50,473 nucleotides of DNA, taken from NCBI GenBank assembly GCA_030530875.1, contig JAUMUD010000014.1, forward strand, positions 1-50,473. The letters run 5' to 3'. Shown here one piece after another: positions 35,148-43,988 of this stretch. Both the position numbers and the translations under genes were made by a program. The DNA is from Corynebacterium sp. GTDB taxonomy: Bacteria; Actinomycetota; Actinomycetes; Mycobacteriales; Mycobacteriaceae. How positions within the stretch are numbered: the first letter of the stretch is position 1; the number at the start of each line of letters is the position of its first letter. A model generated the notes under the pieces. The model saw nothing but the letters and a program-made list of their open reading frames with translations, was not told where the DNA came from and made no database searches.

Positions 35148-35176
35148 TTGTCAATAGTTGACGGACTGGGTATACT
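35148..35176 (+). promoter_or_regulatory. Promoter of tRNA-Lys
   Basis: TTGTCA (35148-35153), 17-nt spacer, TATACT (35171-35176). The region also forms an imperfect inverted repeat CCCAGT-tt-GTCAA / TTGAC-gg-ACTGGG that overlaps the -35 and may end cat transcripts. Confidence 0.7.
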
Positions 35177-35215
35177 TATACCTTGCGTGTCTTGTGGACA
35201 TGCACTTCTAAAAGT

Positions 35216-35288
35216 GGGCCTTTAGCTCAGTTGGTAGAGCTACGGACTTTTAATCCGCAGGTCGTGGGTTCGAGCCCCACAGGGCCCA
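35216..35288 (+). tRNA. tRNA-Lys (anticodon TTT)
   Basis: Cloverleaf folds with 7-bp acceptor GGGCCTT/AGGGCCC (one T-G), D arm GCTC-GAGC, anticodon loop CTTTTAA and T arm GTGGG TTCGAGC CCCAC. The CCA end is not fully encoded. Confidence 0.96.
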
Positions 35289-35292
35289 CCGC

Positions 35293-35332
35293 ATGAGCTG
35301 CAGTGATTTGATGTCACTGCAGCTCATTTTTC
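35293..35332 (+). terminator. Terminator of tRNA-Lys
   Basis: ATGAGCTGCAGTGA / TCACTGCAGCTCAT, 14 bp, 7-nt loop, then TTTTTC. Confidence 0.92.
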
Positions 35333-35710
35333 GGTTCAGGCACCCCCTTGGTAATGATAAGCACGCTCCCAAGGTGCAAAATGAGAATTTTAAGTTTTTT
35401 CACAGAACTCTTACACCCTAGTTTGAGCCGACTTATCCTGCAAAAATGTGATTTTGGTTATATTCCTGTTATCGTGCCATATAAGGCTAAAATGTGAATA
35501 TTTCAACCATGTAGATGTTAAAAATTTAATGTGCAACAACTGTTAAACATGGGTGACCTGCGATAATTTAGTCATTCGCTTTGTGTAATGATTGGGATTA
35601 TTGTGTATATTGTGCATTGTATAAATGCAAAATTACATGCTAATAACCTTGGGGTAACCTATGATGACAATTTCTTTGCCATTCCTGAGAATTCCTTAGG
35701 CCAAATTAAG
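35333..35710. other. AT-rich intergenic region upstream of the GA-module surface protein
   Basis: About 380 bp with no convincing reading frame. It is markedly AT-rich relative to the surroundings and contains several half-site-like TGTGA motifs (for example near 35447 and 35494) and TGTGTAATG/TGTGTATATTG near 35581-35612. This would suit a heavily regulated surface-protein gene, but I cannot assign binding sites. Confidence 0.4.
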
Positions 35711-35739
35711 TTTAACTCGCAGCATCTTTAAGGTACTAT
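35711..35739 (+). promoter_or_regulatory. Promoter of the GA-module surface protein
   Basis: TTTAAC (35711-35716), 17-nt spacer, TACTAT (35734-35739), leaving a leader of roughly 64 nt to the chosen ATG. Confidence 0.5.
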
Positions 35740-35809
35740 CAAATCAGCATAAATATTGCTGGGCTTTGCCCAGACTACTTTTTCTGAATCTACTACTAAG
35801 GGTTTTGAT

Positions 35810-38800
35810 ATGTCGTATGGAAAGCGCTCGGTGCACCAGCTGCTGAGCACTATGCTGGTAAGCACCAGCCTTGCTGTTGGTGGCGTAGCTGTACCTGCTA
35901 TTGCGCCATCCGCGTCCGCCTTGCTCGGTCAGGCATTTGCTGGCGTGCAGTCCGGTGGCGCTAATTCTGTCTTTACCTGGGACGCAGATAAAAGTGCTTG
36001 GGTTGCGCATGATGGTGGAACCTATAGCGAGGATATGAGCATTGCTCCAGGCGGTGCGTTCCCTGGACCGGGCGAGGAGACGGATCCTCGAACTGATACT
36101 CAAATTTGGAATAAGGCCACGGTTTCTCGTTCACTCAATCGTACTGTTGAAGCCGTGATTACCGATGCGTCAGGCACAAAGAAAAAGTATGCTAGTGCCG
36201 GCGATACAATTTCATGGACGATTTCTTATTTCTCAGAAAGACCTGGCAAGTCGGTACAGAATCTTTTGATTCCGATCCAGTTCGCTGACGGTACTACACC
36301 GGATGATGTCGCTATCCATGTTCAGGATGACGAAAGCTCGGTTGATTTTCCTGCAGGTGCGATTGCCTATTACAACCCTGCAGATACTTCCATCAATGCA
36401 CCTGTAGCCCAGGCTTTTACTAATCCGTCGTTTACGTCGCCATTTGAATTCACTCCTAGTGGTACCACTTCGACAGCGATGATGGGCGACAATGTAGTTG
36501 CTGCCAATATGATTGGTGGAAGCACGCTTTCGCCGGAAATTACCAAGGGCGTGAACTACACAAATACACTCTGGATTAATACTGAGGACTATTTAGGTGG
36601 CAGTGTAAATCTTTCAATTGAAGTGACGTTCACTAGCAAGGTTGGCGCTGCTACCCAAGCTACGACCGTGCTCAAGGACGAGGACTACAAGGTGCTGTCT
36701 GCCAAGGGTACGATTTTCGGTGACCTGGTGCTGGATGGCAGTAATCGCAGTACCCTAGGTGCTGCAAGAAATGCGCTTAGTGCCCCAGTATCTGACACTA
36801 ATCCAAACGTGTGGACTGATTATCGACAGGGCGCTTTCGCCACAGGCGGTTCTTCGTATAGTCCTTGGGCTCGTGCCACTGGCGATAATCCTATTATTGC
36901 AAACCAGGCAACTAACCTTAGTGTTATCAACAAGCTTGGTACTGTGGATGCATCCAAGTATGCCACTGGTATGACAGTCAACTTTGACGTCTATGCGGTT
37001 AATACCTCGAAATATGCTATGACTGCTGCTGATGCAGCGGCAAACCCTTCCAAGACCTACGTATCGGACATGAAGCAGCTCAAGGCGCTGGCCGAAACGG
37101 ATAAGGATAATATCTTCAAGATTGAAAGCGCTGATGGTAATAATACCCAGAGCTTGACTAATGCCCCATACGGCGAGTGGTCTTATTTCGCATCCGCCAA
37201 TAACATGGCGATCTTCCCAGCTACCTCTAGTGCCGGTACTAAGACGACGCTTATGGATACCATCGATGATAATCATCCGAATGCTATCCGTACGCTGACT
37301 ATCGACAACTACCCAGTTCTTGGTGAATATAGCTCGCAGTTCAACCGTCTTTTCAGTGCAAAGTACCTGACTGATGCGCAGAAGCAGTACTACATCAACC
37401 TGCTCAATAATGCGACCACTATCGATGATGCCAAGAAGCTCACTGATAATGCCCTCGCTGTTGACCAATCCATGGGCGCTAACAACATTGATACCGCCAA
37501 GTATGAGGATGCCAATGGTGCTAGCCAGGATGCAGCAACTGTTACGGTAAGCGATGATGATAAGGCAGCAGCTAAGGCTGCGATTGATGTCATTCTGAAG
37601 GATGCTGGCACCACAAAGACTGCCGATGACTTCAAGAATGAAATTAGCAGCGCAACTACTGCTAAGCAGATTGCTCAGATCATCCGTAATGCCTTCAAGG
37701 AGCCACAGGTTGAGGCTGTTAATAACACCAAGAACCTGACTCCTGCACAGAAGCAGTACTACACTGAGTTGCTGGCCAAGGACAGCACTCGTGCAGATGC
37801 GGATAACCGCGTCAATGAGACTCAGGACTCCGGTTACGAGACTGTTTCCGCCAATACTGTGGCCAATGGTGCTGTTGCCGAGGATGTTCCGATGAAGGAG
37901 ACCACTCCTGAGGCAGCACGCAATGCGGATACCACTACTGTGGCAAATGAGTACGATAAGTCCGCTGCTATTAGCGCCCTTAATAAGGAATTCGGCGATC
38001 TGTCGGATGTTCAGGAGCGTATTACCGGCGTCAATAACGCAACCACCCTTGGTCAGGTGGCAGAGCAGCTGAAGCTTGCCGCACAGACCAAGTTCAATGA
38101 GACCAAGAGTAGTTCTTATGATTCTATTCTTAAGCTCAACAACCTGACCCCAGCACAGCGTCGTAGCTACCTGGAGCAGCTTGGTAAGGCAAGCACTTCG
38201 GATGAAGTTTCGTCCCTGGTCAAGCACGCAACTGAGGTTAATGCGGGCATGGACCCATCCACGGGTTCCACTGCTTCGACCAATACCGATACCATCACCG
38301 ATGCGGATATCACTGCAGCCAAGAACTATATTGAGCACCTTGGTCTTCCTGATACCAGCACTTACACCACTGGTCTGACCGCTGGTACTACCACCATCAG
38401 TGAGCTCATTAGCGCCGTCAATAAGGCACGCGAAGATGCGAAGACCGCTATTGAGAATAATGACACTCTTCGCGATGAGCAGAAGACTGTCTACAAGAAT
38501 GCTGTGGACAAGGTCTCCGGTCCTGATGTTGACACCACCAATTTCCCTGATACTGTCAAGACCGCCATTGCCAATGACCCAACGGTTAACACCCCAGTGA
38601 CCGATGCGTCCAGCGTCAATGACTCCATGAAGACCAATGAGTACTCTGCTAATACGGAGTCTGCTTCCCAGACCGATAAGGATGCTGGTACTTCCGCTAT
38701 CCAGAAGCTCATTGATGACTATGCCGGCAACAATGAGACTTTGAAGACCGAGCTTCAGACCCGCCTGGACAACGCCAAGAGTGCTACCACCAAGGGCGAT

Positions 38801-41800
38801 GTGGCCAAGGCAGTGGATGAGGCCATGGACAAGGTCCTGGAGGCCAAGAAGCAGGAGGCTGCTGATAAGATCATGAAGCTGGAGAACCTCACTCCAGCAC
38901 AGAAGTACTCCTACATCAATAACATCAACAAGATCACTCTTGATCCTGTTAATGATAATGGTGTTGTCACTGCGCCTTCCCTTGAAGAGCAGATTGCTAA
39001 GGTGACCACGCAGACTGATGGTGCAACGCAGGTTAATAATGCCATGAGCAGCAACCCAACGGGTGATCCTTCTTCCCAGACCGCAACTGATGAGGATAAG
39101 GATGCGGCTACCAACTACATCAGCCACATTGGTCTGCTGAATAGCACCACTTTGACTGATCTCCTGAACCGCGTTACCAGCGCTGGTACCAAGGCAGACA
39201 TCGCTAAGGTGATTAGCGATGCTAAGACCGAGGCAGCCAAGGAGCTTGATGACCGCGGTCCTAATGGCACTGATGATAACCTCAAGGGTTCCCTAACCCA
39301 GGCACAGGTGGATACCTACAAGTCCCAGATCAATAAGATCACCGGTACTGAGATTCCATCCAATGTCGAGCAGCCAACCCTGGTCAATGACATCATCAAG
39401 GGTGCAGCCAATGTCGGCACCGCACAGAAGGCTGATGATGCAAGCACATCCATTGAATCCGCAACCACTGTGGATAAGACTGCTGCTGATGCCGGTATTG
39501 ATTCCCTGGCCAAGGAGGGCAATACTGACCCAATTCTGTCCAAGTACGGTCTGACCCCAGAGCAGGTCACCCAGTACAAGGGTGAGTACTCGGGTGATCA
39601 CAGCACCCAGGGCACTGTTGGTAAGGCCGTGGCTGATGCCGAGAAGCAGATTCTTGAGAATGCAAAGACCGCGGCCCGTGAGGATCTGGCTAAGCTCACC
39701 TCCCTCACCCCAGCCCAGCGCATTGAGTATGCACACCGCATTGAGAATTCCACCACCCCTGAGCAGGTGGATGCCCTGCGCACCGGCTTCAATAATGTCG
39801 GCAATGAGATGGCTAATGGTTCTACTGATAGCACCACCCCAGCCACTGCTGATGATATTGCGGCAGCAAAGCGCTATATCACCGCAACGGGCGTCAGCAA
39901 TGCTGATGAGCTGAATAACCAGCTCACGAGCGATGTGACCGTCGGTAAGCTTGTATCCCTGGTTGAGCAGGCCCGCAAGGGTGCCAAGGATGAGATTGCC
40001 AAGATGCAGGATGGCAACACCAATGGCTACCTGACCCCAGATCAGGTCACCGCCTACCAGAATGCTGTTGACAAGGCCACCGGTGTGGAGACCGACGGTA
40101 CTTCCGGCGAGACCGGCACCGAGGTTGTCAATAATGTGGTTGGCAATGCAAGCCACATGAATACCGGCATGAAGGAGGACGACCCACGTACCTCCACCTA
40201 CCATGCTGATAATGGCACCACCGCTGACCGTGAGGGTGCTAGGGAGACCCTGAATTCCCTCAAGGACTACCTGGACCCAGCCAATTACCAGACCCGTCTG
40301 GATAAGGTCAGCGATGCTTCCAAGACTCCTTCCCTTGGTGAGATTGCCAAGGAGCTCAAGGATGCTCAGAAGGAAGCCGAGGCCAATAAGCTCACCAAGG
40401 CCAAGGAAGACGCAAAGACTGCTATTAGCAATCTCAAGTACGTCACCCCTGAGCAGAAGCAGTCTTATCTCGACCAGGTCGACAAGGCTACCACCGTTGA
40501 TGGTGTGAATGAGATTGTTGAGTCCTCCACCTCCGTGGATTCCACCATGGGTGGCACCCCAGATAAGAATGCTGGCAAGGACAAGGAGCCACAGGACACC
40601 ACCGCTGCTACCACCGGTATTAGCGCAATGCCTGCCCTGACCCCAGATGACCTCAAGGAATTCAACGATGGTCGCGTCAACGGTACTGACAAGACCCGTG
40701 AGGATGTTGGTAAGACCGTTCTGGATGCCAAGGCCCGTGTTGTTCAGCGCGTTGAGGAGTACCTGGAGAATAATGCTCCTAACCTGACCACTGAGCAGCG
40801 TGAGAGCTACCTCGAGCAGATCAAGAAGGTCACCGACCCTAATGATCAGTACGAGACCGCTGTGTCCATCTGGAACTCCAGCCACAATATTGACACCTCC
40901 ATGGGTGGCAATACCCCAGAGCAGAACCCATCTGGTACTGATGAGGACCGCGAGGCTGCCAATACTGCTATTGACTCCTTCAACTTCATCCCTGAGGATA
41001 AGCGCAATGAGTACAAGCAGCAGATTGCTTCCGCCCCTGACCAGAAGACCATTGGTGAGATTGTCAAGAAGGCCTTCGATGAGGATAAGACCAATGCCAA
41101 GGCTGAGATTGATAAGCTCACTAACCTGACCGAGGATCAGAAGACCGAGTACAAGAACAAGGTCGATGAGGCCAAGGGTGGCAAGGAAGTTAATGTTCCT
41201 TACCTCGAGGCCAATAAGGAAGACGCCAAGGCCAGCGTGGATAAGCTCAAGAACCTGACTGATGAGGAAAAGACCGAAAAGAAGCAGGAGATTGACAATG
41301 CCACCACGGTCACCGCAGTCACCACTGTGGTAACTGGTGCGGTCGCCACCAACAAGGAGCGTTTCGACGACGCCCTGAAGAAGGCACAGGAGACCCTGGA
41401 TCGCGCGAAGGCTGAGTACGACAAGATTCGTTACACCAACGCAACCCCAGAGATCAAGAAGGCCTTTGAGGATCGCATTGCTGAGCTGACCAACCTGATT
41501 GGGTCCGCTAATGAGGTCAATGGTGTGGATACCGTCGCCGCCTCTGAGCTGACCACGGCTGATTCCAACACCACTGTCGCTCAGAATGCCCTCGACGGCA
41601 CCGCCTCCGACACTGGCAGCAAGTTCAACTGGGTCCCAATCGCCCTTGGTGGCCTCGGCGTCATCGGCCTCGGTGGCCTGGCTTGGTTCCTGCTCGGCAA
41701 CCACGACAACAACCAGCAGCAGGCCACTGCCGACGCTGCTAATGGTGCAGCTGCTGGCAATGGCGCCGCTAATGGTGCTAATGCTGGTGCCAATGGTGCC

Positions 41801-42043
41801 GCTAATGGTGCTAATGGTGTTGCCAACGGCGACGTCGCTGGCAACGCTCAGAATGGTGCTGCCGACGCCTCCGCTAACACTGCTGGCAATGGCGCAGCCA
41901 ATGGCCAGCAGGCTCCTGTGGCCCGCGCTGTTGGCCGCCTGGCAAGCACCGGTGCTGCTGTGAGCGGTGTGGCCCTGCTGGCCGCAGTCCTGATTGCAGT
42001 GGGTGGCGTATTCGCCTTCCGTCGCCGCAAGAGCGAGGACTAA
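35810..42043 (+). CDS. Giant GA-module repeat surface protein with LASTG sorting signal
   Basis: 2077 residues from the ATG at 35810, which opens a long signal peptide (about 1-40, cleavage near ASALLG); the frame extends 54 nt further up. Residues ~45-500 form a non-repetitive head. From about residue 515 to 1850 there are some fifteen helical modules with LTPAQKQYY or LTPEQKQSYLDQVDKATT-like cores, resembling GA (albumin-binding) modules, often separated by VN-x-GM or STMGG linkers. After that come a hydrophobic segment (WVPIALGGLGVIGLGGLAWF), an Asn/Gly/Ala repeat, LASTG (residues 2044-2048), a second membrane helix and the tail RRRKSED. LAxTG is the form used by class E sortases in actinobacteria. 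An adhesin or host-protein-binding role is inferred. Confidence 0.88.
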   Translation: MSYGKRSVHQLLSTMLVSTSLAVGGVAVPAIAPSASALLGQAFAGVQSGGANSVFTWDADKSAWVAHDGGTYSEDMSIAPGGAFPGPGEETDPRTDTQIWNKATVSRSLNRTVEAVITDASGTKKKYASAGDTISWTISYFSERPGKSVQNLLIPIQFADGTTPDDVAIHVQDDESSVDFPAGAIAYYNPADTSINAPVAQAFTNPSFTSPFEFTPSGTTSTAMMGDNVVAANMIGGSTLSPEITKGVNYTNTLWINTEDYLGGSVNLSIEVTFTSKVGAATQATTVLKDEDYKVLSAKGTIFGDLVLDGSNRSTLGAARNALSAPVSDTNPNVWTDYRQGAFATGGSSYSPWARATGDNPIIANQATNLSVINKLGTVDASKYATGMTVNFDVYAVNTSKYAMTAADAAANPSKTYVSDMKQLKALAETDKDNIFKIESADGNNTQSLTNAPYGEWSYFASANNMAIFPATSSAGTKTTLMDTIDDNHPNAIRTLTIDNYPVLGEYSSQFNRLFSAKYLTDAQKQYYINLLNNATTIDDAKKLTDNALAVDQSMGANNIDTAKYEDANGASQDAATVTVSDDDKAAAKAAIDVILKDAGTTKTADDFKNEISSATTAKQIAQIIRNAFKEPQVEAVNNTKNLTPAQKQYYTELLAKDSTRADADNRVNETQDSGYETVSANTVANGAVAEDVPMKETTPEAARNADTTTVANEYDKSAAISALNKEFGDLSDVQERITGVNNATTLGQVAEQLKLAAQTKFNETKSSSYDSILKLNNLTPAQRRSYLEQLGKASTSDEVSSLVKHATEVNAGMDPSTGSTASTNTDTITDADITAAKNYIEHLGLPDTSTYTTGLTAGTTTISELISAVNKAREDAKTAIENNDTLRDEQKTVYKNAVDKVSGPDVDTTNFPDTVKTAIANDPTVNTPVTDASSVNDSMKTNEYSANTESASQTDKDAGTSAIQKLIDDYAGNNETLKTELQTRLDNAKSATTKGDVAKAVDEAMDKVLEAKKQEAADKIMKLENLTPAQKYSYINNINKITLDPVNDNGVVTAPSLEEQIAKVTTQTDGATQVNNAMSSNPTGDPSSQTATDEDKDAATNYISHIGLLNSTTLTDLLNRVTSAGTKADIAKVISDAKTEAAKELDDRGPNGTDDNLKGSLTQAQVDTYKSQINKITGTEIPSNVEQPTLVNDIIKGAANVGTAQKADDASTSIESATTVDKTAADAGIDSLAKEGNTDPILSKYGLTPEQVTQYKGEYSGDHSTQGTVGKAVADAEKQILENAKTAAREDLAKLTSLTPAQRIEYAHRIENSTTPEQVDALRTGFNNVGNEMANGSTDSTTPATADDIAAAKRYITATGVSNADELNNQLTSDVTVGKLVSLVEQARKGAKDEIAKMQDGNTNGYLTPDQVTAYQNAVDKATGVETDGTSGETGTEVVNNVVGNASHMNTGMKEDDPRTSTYHADNGTTADREGARETLNSLKDYLDPANYQTRLDKVSDASKTPSLGEIAKELKDAQKEAEANKLTKAKEDAKTAISNLKYVTPEQKQSYLDQVDKATTVDGVNEIVESSTSVDSTMGGTPDKNAGKDKEPQDTTAATTGISAMPALTPDDLKEFNDGRVNGTDKTREDVGKTVLDAKARVVQRVEEYLENNAPNLTTEQRESYLEQIKKVTDPNDQYETAVSIWNSSHNIDTSMGGNTPEQNPSGTDEDREAANTAIDSFNFIPEDKRNEYKQQIASAPDQKTIGEIVKKAFDEDKTNAKAEIDKLTNLTEDQKTEYKNKVDEAKGGKEVNVPYLEANKEDAKASVDKLKNLTDEEKTEKKQEIDNATTVTAVTTVVTGAVATNKERFDDALKKAQETLDRAKAEYDKIRYTNATPEIKKAFEDRIAELTNLIGSANEVNGVDTVAASELTTADSNTTVAQNALDGTASDTGSKFNWVPIALGGLGVIGLGGLAWFLLGNHDNNQQQATADAANGAAAGNGAANGANAGANGAANGANGVANGDVAGNAQNGAADASANTAGNGAANGQQAPVARAVGRLASTGAAVSGVALLAAVLIAVGGVFAFRRRKSED
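41740..41850 (+). repeat. Ala/Asn/Gly low-complexity repeat (GCTAATGGT-like 9-mers)
   Basis: Inside the GA-module gene, imperfect 9-12 bp units encoding NGAA / ANGA repeat between the two C-terminal membrane segments. A flexible wall-spanning linker whose length could vary by slippage. Confidence 0.7.
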
Positions 42044-42092
42044 TTAGCCCATAGGCAGCGACTAGTTTCTAGGAGCTTGTCGACGCCCCCTG

Positions 42093-42126
42093 AAAGACGC
42101 TTCGAGTTTTCTCGAGGCGTCTTTTT
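42093..42126 (+). terminator. Terminator of the GA-module surface protein gene
   Basis: AAAGACGCTTCGAG / CTCGAGGCGTCTTT with a TTTT loop and TTTTTC tail. Confidence 0.9.
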
Positions 42127-42272
42127 CTATGCCTGCATAATAAGTCTCGATCGATGGGTGTGTGCGCTTTTGGGCTGGGATCGTCGATAAGCTCTATGCG
42201 GAAGTGAACAACCTGTGGTTGTGGGAGCGTGCGAGAACCTCGGCTACGAAACCCCCGATGTCTATAGAAAAA

Positions 42273-42301
42273 CCCCGATGGTTGACGTGCAACCACCGGG
42301 G
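42273..42301 (-). terminator. Terminator of the minus-strand membrane protein gene
   Basis: On the minus strand CCCCGGTGGTTG / CAACCATCGGGG with 5-nt loop, then TTTTTC. The 42127-42272 stretch beside it shows no reading frame or structure I can name. Confidence 0.85.
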
Positions 42302-42330
42302 CTAGCCTTCCGAATAAAGGGAACCTGCGA

Positions 42331-42972
42331 TTAGAAGTAGAACATGCAGAGCAGGATGCCGATGACATTGGCCCAGATAATGAGCCAGGATGCTGGGCGG
42401 TACTTCTCCGGGACGTCAGGAAGGTTCAGTGGGGTCTCCATGATGCCGGAGGAACTGAGGAAGGAATTGGCCTCCGTGAACTTCTCTACGTCAGCCTTCC
42501 AGGCGCGCAGATGCTCGCGGTCGATGTGGCGGCAGTAAATGTACCAGAAGGCGCCCAGAAGCATGCTCAGCGTCGAAATGACGGCAAGGACGAGTCCAAG
42601 GCCACGCTCCTCGGTAAGCATGGCGAGGGCTGAGAAGGCCCAGCAGATGTCAAAAATGACGGCTAGCCATGGCCAGGCGCGCTGATGGGTGACCTTCCGT
42701 AAATCCTCCTTGGAGACCGGGAGGGGCTCCGCGCCGGCGGCGTAGATATTGGGGGCCGGTGGGGGAGTGGGGTTGAGATTTGGCCTAATGACCGGCTGGC
42801 GCGGCTGTTGGACAGGCACGTCGAATTGGAAGGACTGTTCTTCAGCGGTCTGTGGCCCTTCAAGCGGGCCCTGCTGCTGCGGGACACCATTGGTGTTGAT
42901 ATTGATATTCAGGTTGATGGAAGGCTTGTCGTCGCTCTTCTCATCATGAGATTTGTCGGAGCGTTCGTTCAT
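42331..42972 (-). CDS. Three-helix membrane protein with disordered N-terminus, function unknown
   Basis: 213 residues. Residues 1-95 are hydrophilic and rich in Asn, Pro and Gln (INLNININTNG, VQQPRQPV); three membrane segments follow (about WPWLAVIFDICWAF, LGLVLAVISTLSMLLGAFW and WLIIWANVIGILLCMF at the very C-terminus), with a ~55-residue polar stretch between the second and third. The ATG at 42972 has TAGATT (minus, 42985-42980) 7 nt upstream, a leaderless start; a further 18 codons are open above it. I do not recognise the family. Confidence 0.75.
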   Translation of the reverse strand: MNERSDKSHDEKSDDKPSINLNININTNGVPQQQGPLEGPQTAEEQSFQFDVPVQQPRQPVIRPNLNPTPPPAPNIYAAGAEPLPVSKEDLRKVTHQRAWPWLAVIFDICWAFSALAMLTEERGLGLVLAVISTLSMLLGAFWYIYCRHIDREHLRAWKADVEKFTEANSFLSSSGIMETPLNLPDVPEKYRPASWLIIWANVIGILLCMFYF

Positions 42973-43194
42973 AGTTATAAATCTACCAGTCGTTTGGGAT
43001 ATTAAAGTTTGCCACAGGAAAAACATGCCACGCGGTGCTACATGTTAACTATGTGCGACTAACCACTTGTCTAACTAAAGGGTGAAAAATGGGCTATTAC
43101 CAGCAGGGAAAGAAAATGTTGCACTCCGGCTTCTTTTCCTGTATTGTTCATTAAGTGCTTAAAGCGCGGTGGAAACACAACGCTTAAGACATAG

Positions 43195-43270
43195 GCTCCC
43201 ATCGTCTAGCGGCCTAGGACGCCGGCCTTTCACGCCGGTAACACGGGTTCAAATCCCGTTGGGAGTACCA
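43195..43270 (+). tRNA. tRNA-Glu (anticodon TTC)
   Basis: Acceptor GCTCCCA/TGGGAGT, anticodon loop CTTTCAC, T arm ACGGG TTCAAAT CCCGT; CCA is encoded. First tRNA of a cluster. Confidence 0.95.
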
Positions 43271-43287
43271 GGTTTTAAAACCTGAGT

Positions 43288-43361
43288 GGCCCTGTGGCGC
43301 AGTTGGTTAGCGCGCCGCCCTGTCACGGCGGAGGTCGCGGGTTCAAGTCCCGTCAGGGTCG
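43288..43361 (+). tRNA. tRNA-Asp (anticodon GTC), copy 1
   Basis: Acceptor GGCCCTG/CAGGGTC with discriminator G, anticodon loop CTGTCAC, T arm GCGGG TTCAAGT CCCGT. CCA not encoded. Identical to 43468-43541. Confidence 0.96.
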
Positions 43362-43409
43362 CGCCTTTTAGGTGCAATGAAAATTGTATCTCGAAGGTTG
43401 CATAATGAT

Positions 43410-43438
43410 TTGCTTTGAGTTGAGTCATTATGTATACT
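43410..43438 (+). promoter_or_regulatory. Promoter of tRNA-Asp copy 2 and tRNA-Phe
   Basis: TTGCTT (43410-43415), 17-nt spacer, TATACT (43433-43438), about 30 nt before the second tRNA-Asp. Confidence 0.65.
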
Positions 43439-43467
43439 AATAAAGTTGCTTATGCGACAGCCTATAA

Positions 43468-43541
43468 GGCCCTGTGGCGCAGTTGGTTAGCGCGCCGCCC
43501 TGTCACGGCGGAGGTCGCGGGTTCAAGTCCCGTCAGGGTCG
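43468..43541 (+). tRNA. tRNA-Asp (anticodon GTC), copy 2
   Basis: Base-for-base the same as the copy at 43288, followed 4 nt later by tRNA-Phe. Confidence 0.96.
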
Positions 43542-43545
43542 CGTT

Positions 43546-43618
43546 GGCCAGATAGCTCAGTCGGTAGAGCATCCGCCTGAAAAGTGGAAGGTCGCCGGTT
43601 CGATCCCGGCTCTGGCCA
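43546..43618 (+). tRNA. tRNA-Phe (anticodon GAA)
   Basis: Acceptor GGCCAGA/TCTGGCC with discriminator A, anticodon loop CTGAAAA, T arm GCCGG TTCGATC CCGGC. CCA not encoded. Confidence 0.96.
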
Positions 43619-43625
43619 CAGATTG

Positions 43626-43652
43626 AAAGCCCCGGAGAAATCCGGGGCTTTT
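43626..43652 (+). terminator. Terminator of the tRNA cluster
   Basis: AAGCCCCGGA / TCCGGGGCTT with a GAAA loop, then TT. Confidence 0.88.
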
Positions 43653-43798
43653 CGCGTATGTACTGACGCACCTTTGGGTTGAATTTCCCGAATTTTCTTC
43701 TTTGTGTCGGAAATGCCCCCTGAACTTTAGTTTCGCCGATGTGGTGACACTGTTGTTAGTGTGAAAAATGGGGCTATTTTGAGTTTAAAAAGTGGCTC

Positions 43799-43839
43799 TG
43801 ACCTCTATCTTTTCTGTGTGGCGATCATAACGGTAAGTT
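43799..43839 (+). promoter_or_regulatory. Promoter-like block resembling the putative rRNA promoter at 50389
   Basis: TGACCTC (43799-43805) and TAAGTT (43834-43839) are exactly 35 nt apart, start to start, as in the block after murA. TTTCTG lies 17 nt before TAAGTT. A GATGTGGTGACACTG (43738-43752) relative of 50338-50352 lies further upstream. The rest of 43653-43988 has no gene; it contains GGGGGTAGTGAA twice (43875, 43930). Confidence 0.4.
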
Positions 43840-43988
43840 GTGATGCCTGATTTTTGGTCTTCGTGGGGGCGATCGGGGGTAGTGAATCCTGCAACGTTTT
43901 CGCACGTAGCGGGATTTTTCTCAGGTTGCGGGGGTAGTGAAAAACGACTTTATTAGCGCTTCTTGACTCCATGTGTTTAGATTGAGAC

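Noticed and set aside
35440-35620. GlxR/CRP-type sites upstream of the GA-module gene
   Set aside because: Several TGTGA half-sites occur, but no good TGTGA-N6-TCACA pair, so I do not call a site.
39293-41704. 803- and 790-codon minus-strand frames opposite the GA-module gene
   Set aside because: Stop-free only because of the regular codon use of the repeats; no signal, domain or ribosome-binding site.
43288-43541. Two identical 74-bp repeats considered as a CRISPR or attachment-site pair
   Set aside because: They are complete tRNA-Asp genes; no cas or integrase gene is in the window.
43462-43671. Minus-strand frame encoding SRDRTGDLPLF-type sequence
   Set aside because: It is the antisense translation of tRNA-Asp and tRNA-Phe, a well-known false protein family across annotated genomes.
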